Of a DNA stretch of 64,000 nucleotides, positions 42,049 through 50,132 are shown one piece after another. How positions within the stretch are numbered: the stretch's first letter is position 1; the number at the start of each line of letters is the position of its first letter. The DNA is from Cohnella phaseoli. GTDB taxonomy: Bacteria > Bacillota > Bacilli > Paenibacillales > Paenibacillaceae. The stretch is taken from positions 1-64,000 of the forward strand of contig NZ_QRDZ01000046.1 of the NCBI RefSeq assembly GCF_003386235.1, given 5' to 3'. The notes under the pieces are model-generated. The model was not told where the DNA came from. It saw only the letters and a program-made list of their open reading frames with translations, and did no database searches. Both the position numbers and the translations under genes were made by a program.

Positions 42049-42073
42049 GAACCCTTTCGACAGGAATTGCGTC
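42049..42073 (+). promoter_or_regulatory. candidate ECF-sigma promoter
   Basis: GAACC (42049-42053) and CGTC (42070-42073) are 16 bases apart, the pattern of SigM/SigW/SigX-type promoters in Bacillales. It lies 45 bp upstream of a PdaC/RsiV-like secreted protein, a typical kind of target. Confidence 0.45.
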
Positions 42074-42117
42074 TATAACAAGAGGGAAAACTTAATTCTT
42101 AGAGAGGAAGTATTTCG

Positions 42118-43182
42118 ATGCAGCCTATTTCTATATTGAGAGTGTCGAGAAAAACAATGACCTGGGCCGTTGCGGCGGCAATTGCGATCGCCCCTTTGCT
42201 CCCGTCCGGGGATGCGGCCAACGCGGCGGCGAGCCGTTACAAGATCATCGAGCAAGCGATCGACGTGAACGGCACGGCGGTTACCTTGCCTGCGATTAAT
42301 TCGGAAGGCACGACCTATGTCGCCTTGCGCAGTCTTAACAATCAGATCGGCTTGACGACGAAATGGAACAAGACAAGCAATACGATCACCGTAACCGGCC
42401 GCGACCGGGAGCTTGTGCTAAATCTGGGCGACGGCAGCGCAGTGTTGAACGATCAGCAAATTTACGGCCTTCCGGCTATCGTCCAGAGCGGCACGAGTTA
42501 CGTTCCGTTCAGATTTCTGCTTGAGCGAATGGGCTACGGCGTTGCCTACGACCCTGCGACCAAAGGAATCGGAATCGAGGAGATTCGGGAAAATTCGCTG
42601 ACTATCGAGACTCAGGCGATCAAGGAGGATAAAAAGCGCCAATCGATCCTGGTGCATTATCCGCAAATCGCCGGCTATGCCAACGAAGACGCGCAGAAGA
42701 AAATCAACGAACTGCTGAAGAAGGACGCCGAGCTGAACGTCGAGCTGGCCAAGGAGTCGCTCGCCAATGCGCTTGAAGGAGACGACGGCTCTTACGAGGT
42801 TACCTTCGATGGAACCTACACGGTTTCCTACAACGAGCAAGACAAGCTGAGCCTGTACGTCGATTATTATATCTATACCGGGGGCGCTCACGGGTCGACG
42901 GCCCGCGTCACCTACACGTTCGATTTGAAGACGGGCAAGCTGCTCTCCCTTGCGGACGTGACCGGAGGCAAGGCCAAATACGTGTCGATCATTAATTCTC
43001 ACATCCAAAAACAGATTCAAGCGCGCGGCCTTCAACTGTTGGCTCCGTTCAAGACGATCGAGCCGGATCGCGATTTCTTCCTCAAGCATAACGGCATCGT
43101 CGTCTATTTCGGTCAGTACGAATATACGCCTTACGCGGCGGGAATGCCGGAGTTCGAAATTCCTTATTCCGCGTTTGAATAA
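42118..43182 (+). CDS. secreted copper-amine-oxidase-N/DUF4163/DUF3298 protein (PdaC/RsiV-like)
   Basis: A 354-residue secreted protein. A signal peptide (1-38) is followed by a copper-amine-oxidase N-terminal-like domain (about 45-155, TTYVALRSLNNQIGLTTKW and SYVPFRFLLERMGYG), a cell-wall-associated module common in Paenibacillaceae. DUF4163 and DUF3298 follow (about 170-350, DYYIYTGGAHGSTARVTYTF). The DUF3298 unit is shared with B. subtilis RsiV, where it binds lysozyme, and with PdaC, but no deacetylase domain follows. It is likely an envelope-stress or lysozyme-binding protein. An ECF-type promoter lies upstream and a terminator downstream. Confidence 0.82.
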   Translation: MQPISILRVSRKTMTWAVAAAIAIAPLLPSGDAANAAASRYKIIEQAIDVNGTAVTLPAINSEGTTYVALRSLNNQIGLTTKWNKTSNTITVTGRDRELVLNLGDGSAVLNDQQIYGLPAIVQSGTSYVPFRFLLERMGYGVAYDPATKGIGIEEIRENSLTIETQAIKEDKKRQSILVHYPQIAGYANEDAQKKINELLKKDAELNVELAKESLANALEGDDGSYEVTFDGTYTVSYNEQDKLSLYVDYYIYTGGAHGSTARVTYTFDLKTGKLLSLADVTGGKAKYVSIINSHIQKQIQARGLQLLAPFKTIEPDRDFFLKHNGIVVYFGQYEYTPYAAGMPEFEIPYSAFE

Positions 43183-43214
43183 CGGACCGACTGCGTAATA
43201 TATGTCTTCGAATA

Positions 43215-43283
43215 GGCTGCTCCTAAGCAAACTCTCACCGCCGGCTGGGCGGATGGGACGATTGCTAGGGGCAGTCTTTTTTT
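43215..43283 (+). terminator. intrinsic terminator after the PdaC/RsiV-like gene
   Basis: GGCTGCTCCTAAGCAA pairs with TTGCTAGGGGCAGTC (one small bulge and G-U pairs), with an inner CCGCC/GGCGG, followed by seven T. Confidence 0.8.
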
Positions 43284-43373
43284 CCAGTAGATAACTGCAA
43301 AACGCCGCCGAGTTAATCCTCCGATAACATTGATCGGTATAATTAATAGGATAACGATAAAAGGAGCTCTCGC

Positions 43374-44021
43374 ATGTCCGGTTCTCCGCTAGTTGAAATC
43401 GCTTATGAACAAATACGTCACAATCTGCTGAACGCGGATTACGCTCCGGGAATGCTGCTATCCGAGAGCGAGCTGGCGGCGCAATTGAATATGAGCCGTA
43501 CGCCGATCCGCGATGCGATCCGGCTGCTGGAGAAGGAAGGCTTCGTGCAGACATTGTCCAAGCGCGGCATTCGCGTGAACGCGATCGAGGTTCAGGAGCT
43601 GTTCGATATTTTCGATCTGCTGACCGCGCTGTATCTGTATACGCTAGACGTCGTGGAGCAGTATAGCGGCGAGATTAACCTGCCGAAAATGAAAACGCAT
43701 CTGGAGGCGTTGATCGAAGCCAGCGACCTTAAAAAATATCGCGATTATTACGAGAACGGCCTGCTGTTTATGCGGACGCTGCTGGAGACGATTCATAATC
43801 GTCATATTCTTCAAACCTTCGACGCTTACAAGGACAAAATTTTATTTTTCGTCGTCGTTCATCGTTCCTACAAGCGGCCGAATCGGCCGTTCACGGGAAG
43901 AGTCGTCTATACGGAGCTTTACGAGCGGCTGAAGGAAGGGGATATTCAAGGGGCGAGACAGACGCTTCGGAATTCCAAGTGGCACGTGCGGGATGAAGTG
44001 ATTCGAGGCGGCATGGATTAA
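43374..44021 (+). CDS. GntR family regulator (FadR/FCD type)
   Basis: A 215-residue protein. The N-terminal winged helix covers residues 5-72 (SESELAAQLNMSRTPIRDAI), followed by a helical FCD-like ligand domain. The usual Asp-His-His metal ligands of FCD are not obvious. It stands alone between a terminator and an inverted-repeat element, so its target is not clear from context. AAGGAG precedes the ATG. Confidence 0.88.
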   Translation: MSGSPLVEIAYEQIRHNLLNADYAPGMLLSESELAAQLNMSRTPIRDAIRLLEKEGFVQTLSKRGIRVNAIEVQELFDIFDLLTALYLYTLDVVEQYSGEINLPKMKTHLEALIEASDLKKYRDYYENGLLFMRTLLETIHNRHILQTFDAYKDKILFFVVVHRSYKRPNRPFTGRVVYTELYERLKEGDIQGARQTLRNSKWHVRDEVIRGGMD

Positions 44022-44033
44022 GGCATATCCAAG

Positions 44034-44052
44034 AAAAAAGGGGCTGTCCCCT
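44034..44052 (-). terminator. minus-strand terminator downstream of the cyclophilin gene
   Basis: On the minus strand AGGGG-ACAG-CCCCT forms a short stem followed by a run of U. It lies downstream of the cyclophilin gene and the 44090-44203 element, and 13 bp after the convergent GntR gene. Confidence 0.6.
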
Positions 44053-44089
44053 AAGCAGGACTGATTAAGATGATCGATAAACAAAAAGC

Positions 44090-44203
44090 AAGGAGTATAT
44101 ACCTCCCGTAGACTGCCTCATACGCTCATGAAACTACCTTGTAACGGGTTTACCCATTCAGGTTTCAGGAGCGTATAGCATCGGAGGGAGGTATATACTC
44201 CTT
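44090..44203. repeat. 114-bp element bounded by 18-bp perfect inverted repeats
   Basis: AAGGAGTATATACCTCCC (44090-44107) and its exact reverse complement (44186-44203) bound the element. Inside, ATACGCTCATGAAAC pairs with GTTTCAGGAGCGTAT with one mismatch. The whole can fold into one long hairpin. It starts 5 bp beyond the cyclophilin stop codon, in a convergent intergenic region. It could be a non-autonomous mobile element (MITE) or a structured 3' end. No coding capacity. Confidence 0.75.
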
Positions 44204-44207
44204 ATTC

Positions 44208-44861
44208 TTACTTGATGATTTCAGGTTCAGGGATTGCGGCGCCGCGAGTGTCCACGGTAACCTTCTTCATCACCTGATCGGTTTTCGGACGATCGTTGGC
44301 TCCGCGCGGCGTGTTGACGATCTCCTGTGCGACCTCAATGCCTTCGATGACTTTGCCGAAGGCTGCGTATGCGCCGTCCAAGTGCGGAGCGTCGGCGACC
44401 ATAAGGAAAAACTGGGAGCCTGCGCTGTTCGGATTGCCCGAGCGAGCCATGGAAAGAACGCCAGTCGTATGCTTCAAGTCGTTCTTGATGCCGTTTTGCG
44501 AGAACTCGCCTTCGATCGAATATCCGGGACCGCCCATGCCGGTTCCGTCCGGGTCTCCGCCCTGAATCATGAATCCGGGAATAACGCGATGAAAGATCGT
44601 TCCGTCGTAGAAGCCCTTGCTTACGAGGGAAACAAAGTTGTTAACCGTGTTCGGCGCAATTTCCGGATAGAGCTCGACTTTAATCGTTTTGCCGCTGTCC
44701 ATCTCGATCGTAACGATCGGATTGTTTGATCCGCCCATTGTAGAATCCTCCTTTTGTTTGCCTCCGCATCCCGTTGCGATCAACAGAAGCGCGAATACCG
44801 CAAGTAGAGATACAGACAATCGATGACTTCCTGATTTCAAGCTCGAGTCCCCCTTGTCCAT
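44208..44861 (-). CDS. peptidyl-prolyl cis-trans isomerase, cyclophilin-type lipoprotein
   Basis: A 217-residue lipoprotein. The signal peptide ends in the lipobox ATGC (about residues 27-30). The cyclophilin domain follows, with FHRVIPGFMIQGGDPDGTG (catalytic Arg, Phe, Gln) and SAGSQFFL. It should catalyse prolyl isomerisation in protein folding outside the membrane. I use the ATG at 44861 (AAAGGA five bases upstream) rather than the in-frame ATG at 44879. It is monocistronic, with an inverted-repeat element 5 bp beyond the stop. Confidence 0.92.
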   Translation of the reverse strand: MDKGDSSLKSGSHRLSVSLLAVFALLLIATGCGGKQKEDSTMGGSNNPIVTIEMDSGKTIKVELYPEIAPNTVNNFVSLVSKGFYDGTIFHRVIPGFMIQGGDPDGTGMGGPGYSIEGEFSQNGIKNDLKHTTGVLSMARSGNPNSAGSQFFLMVADAPHLDGAYAAFGKVIEGIEVAQEIVNTPRGANDRPKTDQVMKKVTVDTRGAAIPEPEIIK

Positions 44862-45068
44862 TATATCCTTTCGTATCATATCATCTGCGCGAGCAGGAAT
44901 CCACTGAAGAGCGACAACAAAGGAGAGATCGGAAGATCCGACGATGCGGAGATTGCGAGAAGACGAGAATTAGAGAGCTGCGAGGAGCTTCGTCAAGCTC
45001 GGGGCGATTGTAAGCGGTACGAATTCCCGCGGCGGGGCCAAACGGCTTTTGGAAGCCGTCAGGATCGC

Positions 45069-45097
45069 TTTACAAAGTTTGGGGGCAGGCGTAATAT
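45069..45097 (+). promoter_or_regulatory. kdp operon promoter
   Basis: TTTACA and TAATAT are separated by 17 bases, placing the RNA start about 25 bases before the riboswitch. The 44862-45068 stretch upstream holds nothing I can identify. Confidence 0.6.
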
Positions 45098-45127
45098 TCG
45101 ATTCATGATTTTAATATCGTTCCATTC

Positions 45128-45325
45128 GAATCGCTGAGTTTCCGGGCCTGACCCGGAAAGCGGGGGAACCAATTGACGGAGGGACGATCGGTGTGAGAGC
45201 CGATCGTCTCGCCGTCCGGGGTGAATCCCGAGCCGACTGCACCTAGGATGCGGCCGGCTCGGGTAGGGCGACTCTCACCGCCCGAATCCGACAGCTAACC
45301 TCGTAAGCGTTGACGGGCGACCGAC
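45128..45325 (+). promoter_or_regulatory. ydaO/yuaA-type c-di-AMP riboswitch
   Basis: The conserved pieces of the ydaO class occur in order: CGGGGGAACC near 45160, GGGGTGAATCCC at 45218-45229, GTAGGGCGACTCTC near 45263, then CCGAATCCGACAGCTAACC (45282-45300) and TCGTAAGCGT (45301-45310). A peripheral hairpin, GACGATCGG/CCGATCGTC, lies at about 45183-45208. This class binds c-di-AMP and usually turns off potassium-uptake genes. The terminator 55 bases downstream is the probable expression platform. Confidence 0.93.
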
Positions 45326-45379
45326 GATTATGTCGTATGGTCGTGTCCGATGGGGAGAGGATGATGAACTTGTGAGCGT

Positions 45380-45411
45380 AGGCCGCAGGGTTAATCCTCT
45401 GCGGTCTTTTT
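45380..45411 (+). terminator. expression-platform terminator of the kdp riboswitch
   Basis: AGGCCGCAG pairs with CTGCGGTCT around a GGTTAATC loop, followed by five U. It lies between the riboswitch and the first small gene and would end transcription when c-di-AMP is bound. Confidence 0.85.
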
Positions 45412-45491
45412 GTTGTGCTTATTTTCGCTTAGCGTGTATGCGTTTCTGATCGCCCTTGATTCGAGACCGAGTATGTAAGGAGGCTACGCCT

Positions 45492-45602
45492 ATGCTAGAT
45501 GTGTACATGGCGTTTATATTGGCGGGAACGTTCGCGTTGTTTTACGGTTTTACGATCTGGTGCGACCGGGTCGTCGAAGAGGCGGGGGGCGAACGAAAAT
45601 GA
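45492..45602 (+). CDS. 36-residue membrane protein at the head of the kdp operon
   Basis: AAGGAGG at 45477-45483 leads to an ATG that opens 36 codons (MLDVYMAFILAGTFALFYGF, then TIWCDRVVEE). One hydrophobic helix covers about residues 5-23 and a charged tail follows. Its TGA overlaps the kdpF ATG (ATGA), so the two small proteins are translationally coupled. The overlap, strong ribosome site and position behind the riboswitch argue that it is real. I do not know a named family; a small accessory subunit of KdpFABC is an inference. Confidence 0.7.
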   Translation: MLDVYMAFILAGTFALFYGFTIWCDRVVEEAGGERK

Positions 45603-45676
45603 TCGTCGTATCGATTGCGGCCGCTTGTGTTTTTATCTACCTCGTCTACGCATTGATTCACCCGGAGAAATTTTGA
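45599..45676 (+). CDS. kdpF: potassium-transporting ATPase KdpF subunit
   Basis: A 25-residue single-helix membrane peptide, MIVVSIAAACVFIYLVYALI followed by HPEKF. The ending Y-L-x-x-A-L-x-x-P-E-x-F is the KdpF hallmark. KdpF stabilises the KdpABC complex and sits next to KdpA. It overlaps the preceding small gene by four bases and precedes kdpA by 36 bp. Confidence 0.92.
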   Translation: MIVVSIAAACVFIYLVYALIHPEKF

Positions 45677-45712
45677 CGAAAAACGTGGTTTTCGGATAGA
45701 GGAGGAAGGCCG

Positions 45713-47392
45713 ATGGGAATTGTGCAAATTTTGCTTGTCCTAGCAATGCTAGCGCTGCTGGTTAAACCGATTGGGACCTACGTGTATCATGTGTTCTCGA
45801 ACGAAAAGAACGGGCAGGACCGGATATTCGGGCCGTTCGAGAAACTTATTTTCCGGCTGATCGGGCTGAAGAACCGCGGCGGAATGACTTGGAAGCAATA
45901 CGCGCTTGGCTTTTTGCTGACGAATATCGTACTGACGGCGGTCGGTTACGTTATTTTGAGGCTGCAAAAATACTTGCCGTTTAACCCGAGCGGAATCGGC
46001 GGCATGGAAGAGACGCTTTCCCTGAATACTGCGATCAGCTTTATGACCAACACCAATCTTCAGCATTACAGCGGCGAATCGGGGGTTTCCTATTTCTCGC
46101 AAATGGCCGTTATGACGATGATGATGTTTACTTCGGCCGCTACGGGCTTTTCTGTGGCGATTGCCTTTATCAGAGGGATTACGAGCAAGGGAAAGACGCT
46201 GGGAAATTTCTTTGAGGATTTCGTCAAAGCCCATACTCGCGTGTTCTTGCCTGCGGCAATCCTCGTTACGCTGCTGCTTGTCGCTTTGCAAGTTCCGCTT
46301 ACGCTGAACCCGACGTTAATCGTCCAGACGCTCGAAGGATCTACGCAGAGCATCGCGATGGGCCCGGTTGCGGCCCTCGAGTCCATCAAGCATCTCGGAA
46401 CGAATGGCGGAGGCTTCTTCGGCGCCAACTCGGCGCACCCGTTCGAGAATCCGAATCCGCTCACGAACGTGGTCGAGATGTTGTCCATGTGGGCGCTGCC
46501 GGCTTCGCTTCCTTACGTATTCGGCCGTTTCGCCCGCAATCGCAAACAAGGCTGGGTCGTTTTCGGCGCGATGATGACCTTGTTCGTCGCTTTCCTGTCG
46601 CTGATTTATTTCTCGGAGCTTCGCGGCAACCCCGCGATAGCCGCTATGGGAATCGACGCGTCGCAGGGCAGCATGGAAGGTAAAGAGGTCCGTTTCGGCA
46701 TCGCCCAGTCCGCTTTGTTCTCGGCTGTTACGACCGCGGCGACGACGGGGACGGTCAACAATATGCACGATACGCTAACGCCGCTCGGAGGTTTGGGCAC
46801 GCTCGGTCAGATGATGCTGAACGTCGTGTTCGGAGGCAAGGGCGTCGGTTTGATCAACATGCTGATGTACGCCATGCTCGGCGTGTTTCTGTGCGGCTTA
46901 ATGGTCGGCAGAACTCCGGAGTTCTTGGGCCGTAAAATCGAGCCGCGCGAGATGAAGTTGATCGCCGTAGCCATTCTGGCGCATCCCTTCATTATTCTGG
47001 TGCCAACGGCGATCGCCTTTCTGACGGATGCGGGCAGCGGGGCGATTACAAATCCCGGATCGCACGGCATTACGCAGGTACTGTACGAATACGCGTCTTC
47101 CGCGGCCAATAACGGCTCGGGCTTCGAGGGGCTGGCGGACAATACGCCTTTCTGGAATATGACGACAGGGCTCGTGATGCTGCTGGGCCGCTACGTCTCG
47201 ATGATTGCCATGCTAGCGGTGGCGGGGTCGCTTGTCCGCAAGCCGTGGGTGCCCGAGACGATCGGCACCTTTCGCACGGACAATAAGCTGTTCTACGGCA
47301 TATTAATCGGCACGGTATTGATCATTGGCGCGCTGACGTTTCTGCCGGCCGTCGTGCTGGGGCCGATCGCCGAGCATTTGAAGCTGGGTTAA
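45713..47392 (+). CDS. kdpA: potassium-transporting ATPase KdpA subunit
   Basis: A 559-residue potassium channel-like subunit with ten transmembrane segments. The four selectivity-filter regions are visible, including TNTNLQHYSGE (about residue 110), GTNGGGFFGANSAHPFENPNP (about 230, quoted with its core Gly residues) and TTGTVNNMHDTLTPLGG (about 345). KdpA binds and conducts potassium with high affinity. GAGGAAGG precedes the ATG. It is followed by kdpB after 18 bp. Confidence 0.98.
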   Translation: MGIVQILLVLAMLALLVKPIGTYVYHVFSNEKNGQDRIFGPFEKLIFRLIGLKNRGGMTWKQYALGFLLTNIVLTAVGYVILRLQKYLPFNPSGIGGMEETLSLNTAISFMTNTNLQHYSGESGVSYFSQMAVMTMMMFTSAATGFSVAIAFIRGITSKGKTLGNFFEDFVKAHTRVFLPAAILVTLLLVALQVPLTLNPTLIVQTLEGSTQSIAMGPVAALESIKHLGTNGGGFFGANSAHPFENPNPLTNVVEMLSMWALPASLPYVFGRFARNRKQGWVVFGAMMTLFVAFLSLIYFSELRGNPAIAAMGIDASQGSMEGKEVRFGIAQSALFSAVTTAATTGTVNNMHDTLTPLGGLGTLGQMMLNVVFGGKGVGLINMLMYAMLGVFLCGLMVGRTPEFLGRKIEPREMKLIAVAILAHPFIILVPTAIAFLTDAGSGAITNPGSHGITQVLYEYASSAANNGSGFEGLADNTPFWNMTTGLVMLLGRYVSMIAMLAVAGSLVRKPWVPETIGTFRTDNKLFYGILIGTVLIIGALTFLPAVVLGPIAEHLKLG

Positions 47393-47410
47393 GGACGAGG
47401 TGAACTTATC

Positions 47411-49441
47411 ATGAACGTGAAACGTAAATCGATGCTCACGTCCTCGATCGTAGGGCGCGCATTAAAGGAAAGTCTATTGAAATTGAATCCGGCCGTCATG
47501 ATTCGCAATCCCGTTATGTTTGTTGTGGAGATCGGAACGGCCATCGTGCTGCTGCTGTCGTTATTTCCCGGACTTGTCGGAACGGAGGGGGATACCGGGT
47601 TTAATCTGACCGTATTCTTCATTCTGCTCTTTACCTTGCTGTTCGCGAATTTCGCCGAAGCGTTGGCGGAAGGAAGAGGCAAGGCCCAGGCGGCGTCCTT
47701 GAAAAATACGAAAAAAGAGATTCAAGCCAACAAACTTGTCGGAGGGGCGGTGCGAGTCGTTCCGTCCACGGAGCTGCGCAAGGGCGACGTAGTCGTCGTC
47801 TCCCAAGGCGAATCGATTCCCGGCGACGGCGAGGTGATAGAAGGCTTGGCCTCGGTCGACGAATCGGCCATTACAGGGGAGTCCGCCCCCGTCATTAAAG
47901 AGGCAGGCGGAGACTTCAGCTCGGTAACCGGGGGCACCAGGGTCGTCAGCGACAAGATTACGGTGAGAATCACGAGCGACCCGGGCGAATCGTTCATCGA
48001 CCGGATGATCTCTCTCGTCGAGGGCGCCAAGCGGCAGAAAACGCCGAACGAGCTGGCGCTGAGCACGCTGCTGATCAGCCTGACGATCATCTTCCTGATC
48101 GTTGTCGTTACTCTCAAGCCGATCGCCGCTTATTTGGGCATTGATTTGCAGGTTCCGGTGCTGATCGCTTTGCTCGTGTGTCTCATCCCGACAACGATCG
48201 GCGGTCTGCTGTCGGCGATCGGCATCGCGGGCATGGATCGCGTCACGCAATTCAACGTGCTGGCGATGTCCGGCAAGGCTGTCGAGGCGGCCGGCGACAT
48301 CAACACGATGATTCTGGACAAAACGGGAACGATCACGTACGGGAACCGGATGGCCGGCGAGTTCGTTCCGGTCGGCGGCCACGATGTCCGTACGGTCGGC
48401 GAATGGGCCGCGATCGGCTCGCTGCACGATGAGACGCCGGAAGGAAGGTCGGTGCTGGAGCTGGCGAAGCGCATCGGCCTGGAATTGGACGCATCGCAAG
48501 CCAGCGGCGCGGAAATCGTGGAATTCAAGGCGGAGACGCGGATGAGCGGCTTGGACCTGCTGGACGGCCGGAAGGTTCGCAAGGGCGCGGTGGACACGGT
48601 GAAGAAATGGATCGTCTCGCTGGGCGGGAAGGTGCCGGAGGACTTGGACGTTAAGAGCGACGCCATCGCCCGCGAAGGAGGAACCCCGCTGGCGGTCGCG
48701 GTCGACGGCAGAATCTTCGGCTTAATCTATTTGAAGGACACCGTCAAGCCGGGAATGCGGGATCGATTCGATCAACTGCGCGAGATGGGCATCAAGACGA
48801 TCATGTGCACGGGCGACAATCCGCTTACGGCGGCCACGATCGCTCGGGAAGCGGGCGTCGACGATTTCGTCGCCGAGAGTAAGCCCGAGGACAAAATCGC
48901 GCTCATTCGCCGGGAACAGGCCGAAGGCAAGCTCGTCGCGATGACCGGCGACGGCACGAACGACGCGCCTGCGCTGGCGCAAGCCGATGTCGGGCTGGCA
49001 ATGAACAGCGGCACGATCGCCGCCAAAGAAGCCGCGAACATGGTCGATCTGGACTCCGACCCGTCCAAGATCATCGAGGTCGTATCGATCGGCAAGCAGC
49101 TGCTGATGACGCGCGGAGCGCTGACGACATTCAGCATCGCCAACGATATCGCCAAATATTTCGCTATCATTCCGGCGATGTTCATTCTAGCGATTCCGGA
49201 GATGGGCGCGCTTAACGTCATGGGCTTGGAATCGCCGAAAACCGCAATTTTATCGGCGTTAATTTTTAACGCCATTATTATCCCGTTGTTGATTCCGTTA
49301 GCCATGAAGGGCGTTGCATATAAGCCGATGAGCGCTGCGAAGCTGCTTGGGCGCAATCTGTTCGTCTACGGGTTCGGCGGAGTCGTCGCCCCGTTTATCG
49401 GGATTAAGCTGATCGATCTGTTCGTCGGGTTATGGATATAG
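47411..49441 (+). CDS. kdpB: potassium-transporting ATPase KdpB subunit
   Basis: A 676-residue P-type ATPase. The actuator motif TGES is near residue 157, the phosphorylation site DKTGT near 302, and the hinge motif TGDGTNDAPALAQADVG near 515. Seven transmembrane segments are expected. KdpB hydrolyses ATP to drive potassium uptake through KdpA. The region just before the actuator domain has the conserved LRKGD. Length and motifs are normal for the family. Confidence 0.98.
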   Translation: MNVKRKSMLTSSIVGRALKESLLKLNPAVMIRNPVMFVVEIGTAIVLLLSLFPGLVGTEGDTGFNLTVFFILLFTLLFANFAEALAEGRGKAQAASLKNTKKEIQANKLVGGAVRVVPSTELRKGDVVVVSQGESIPGDGEVIEGLASVDESAITGESAPVIKEAGGDFSSVTGGTRVVSDKITVRITSDPGESFIDRMISLVEGAKRQKTPNELALSTLLISLTIIFLIVVVTLKPIAAYLGIDLQVPVLIALLVCLIPTTIGGLLSAIGIAGMDRVTQFNVLAMSGKAVEAAGDINTMILDKTGTITYGNRMAGEFVPVGGHDVRTVGEWAAIGSLHDETPEGRSVLELAKRIGLELDASQASGAEIVEFKAETRMSGLDLLDGRKVRKGAVDTVKKWIVSLGGKVPEDLDVKSDAIAREGGTPLAVAVDGRIFGLIYLKDTVKPGMRDRFDQLREMGIKTIMCTGDNPLTAATIAREAGVDDFVAESKPEDKIALIRREQAEGKLVAMTGDGTNDAPALAQADVGLAMNSGTIAAKEAANMVDLDSDPSKIIEVVSIGKQLLMTRGALTTFSIANDIAKYFAIIPAMFILAIPEMGALNVMGLESPKTAILSALIFNAIIIPLLIPLAMKGVAYKPMSAAKLLGRNLFVYGFGGVVAPFIGIKLIDLFVGLWI

Positions 49442-49460
49442 CGTATAAGGGGAGAGAGCT

Positions 49461-50078
49461 ATGGAAAATACGGCAGGCAATTCCGGCAAGACCGGAGTTT
49501 CATTCATCGGAGTGGCTTTGCGGGCAAGCCTCTTGTTTTTACTATTGTGCGGGATCGTCTATCCGCTGGCGATGACAGGTGTCGCGCAGACGCTAATGCC
49601 GGATCGGGCGAACGGCAGCCTGATCAGGGACTCGCAAGATAACGTTGTCGGGTCGGAGCTGATCGGACAGAATTTTTCCGATCCGGCGTTTTTCCAAGGC
49701 CGGGTGTCGAGCATCGATTACAACGGCGCCGGATCGGGATCCAGCAACTATGCTCCGTCGAACCCGGAACTTCTGCTGCGCATGCGGAATTCGATCGAAG
49801 CTTGGAAGAAGGACAATCCGGACGTTCCGGAATCCGAGCTGCCGGTCTCGCTGATTACAAATTCCGGATCGGGGCTCGACCCCCATATTACGCCGCTTTC
49901 GGCGAAGGTTCAGGTTCCGCGAATCAGCAAGCTGACGGGTATTCCCGTCGATGACCTGGAGCAGTTGGTCCGGCGGCATACGGAGGGGCGCGACCTCGGT
50001 CTTATCGGGGAACCGCGGGTGAACGTGCTTATGCTGAACCTGGAGCTGCAAGCGATGGAAAACAGTCGGAATCAATAA
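49461..50078 (+). CDS. kdpC: potassium-transporting ATPase KdpC subunit
   Basis: A 205-residue protein with one N-terminal membrane helix (about 16-38) and an extracytoplasmic domain. It has the conserved IGQNFSDPAFFQGRVS segment, the SGSGLDPHI(S/T) motif (here SGSGLDPHITPLSA) and the C-terminal NVLMLNLEL. KdpC assembles with KdpA and KdpB and raises potassium affinity. The order kdpF-A-B-C is standard. Confidence 0.97.
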   Translation: MENTAGNSGKTGVSFIGVALRASLLFLLLCGIVYPLAMTGVAQTLMPDRANGSLIRDSQDNVVGSELIGQNFSDPAFFQGRVSSIDYNGAGSGSSNYAPSNPELLLRMRNSIEAWKKDNPDVPESELPVSLITNSGSGLDPHITPLSAKVQVPRISKLTGIPVDDLEQLVRRHTEGRDLGLIGEPRVNVLMLNLELQAMENSRNQ

Positions 50079-50132
50079 GGACGGGAAGGGAGGACCGACC
50101 GTTGCTATTCAAGACGAAGGAGGCCGCCGACA

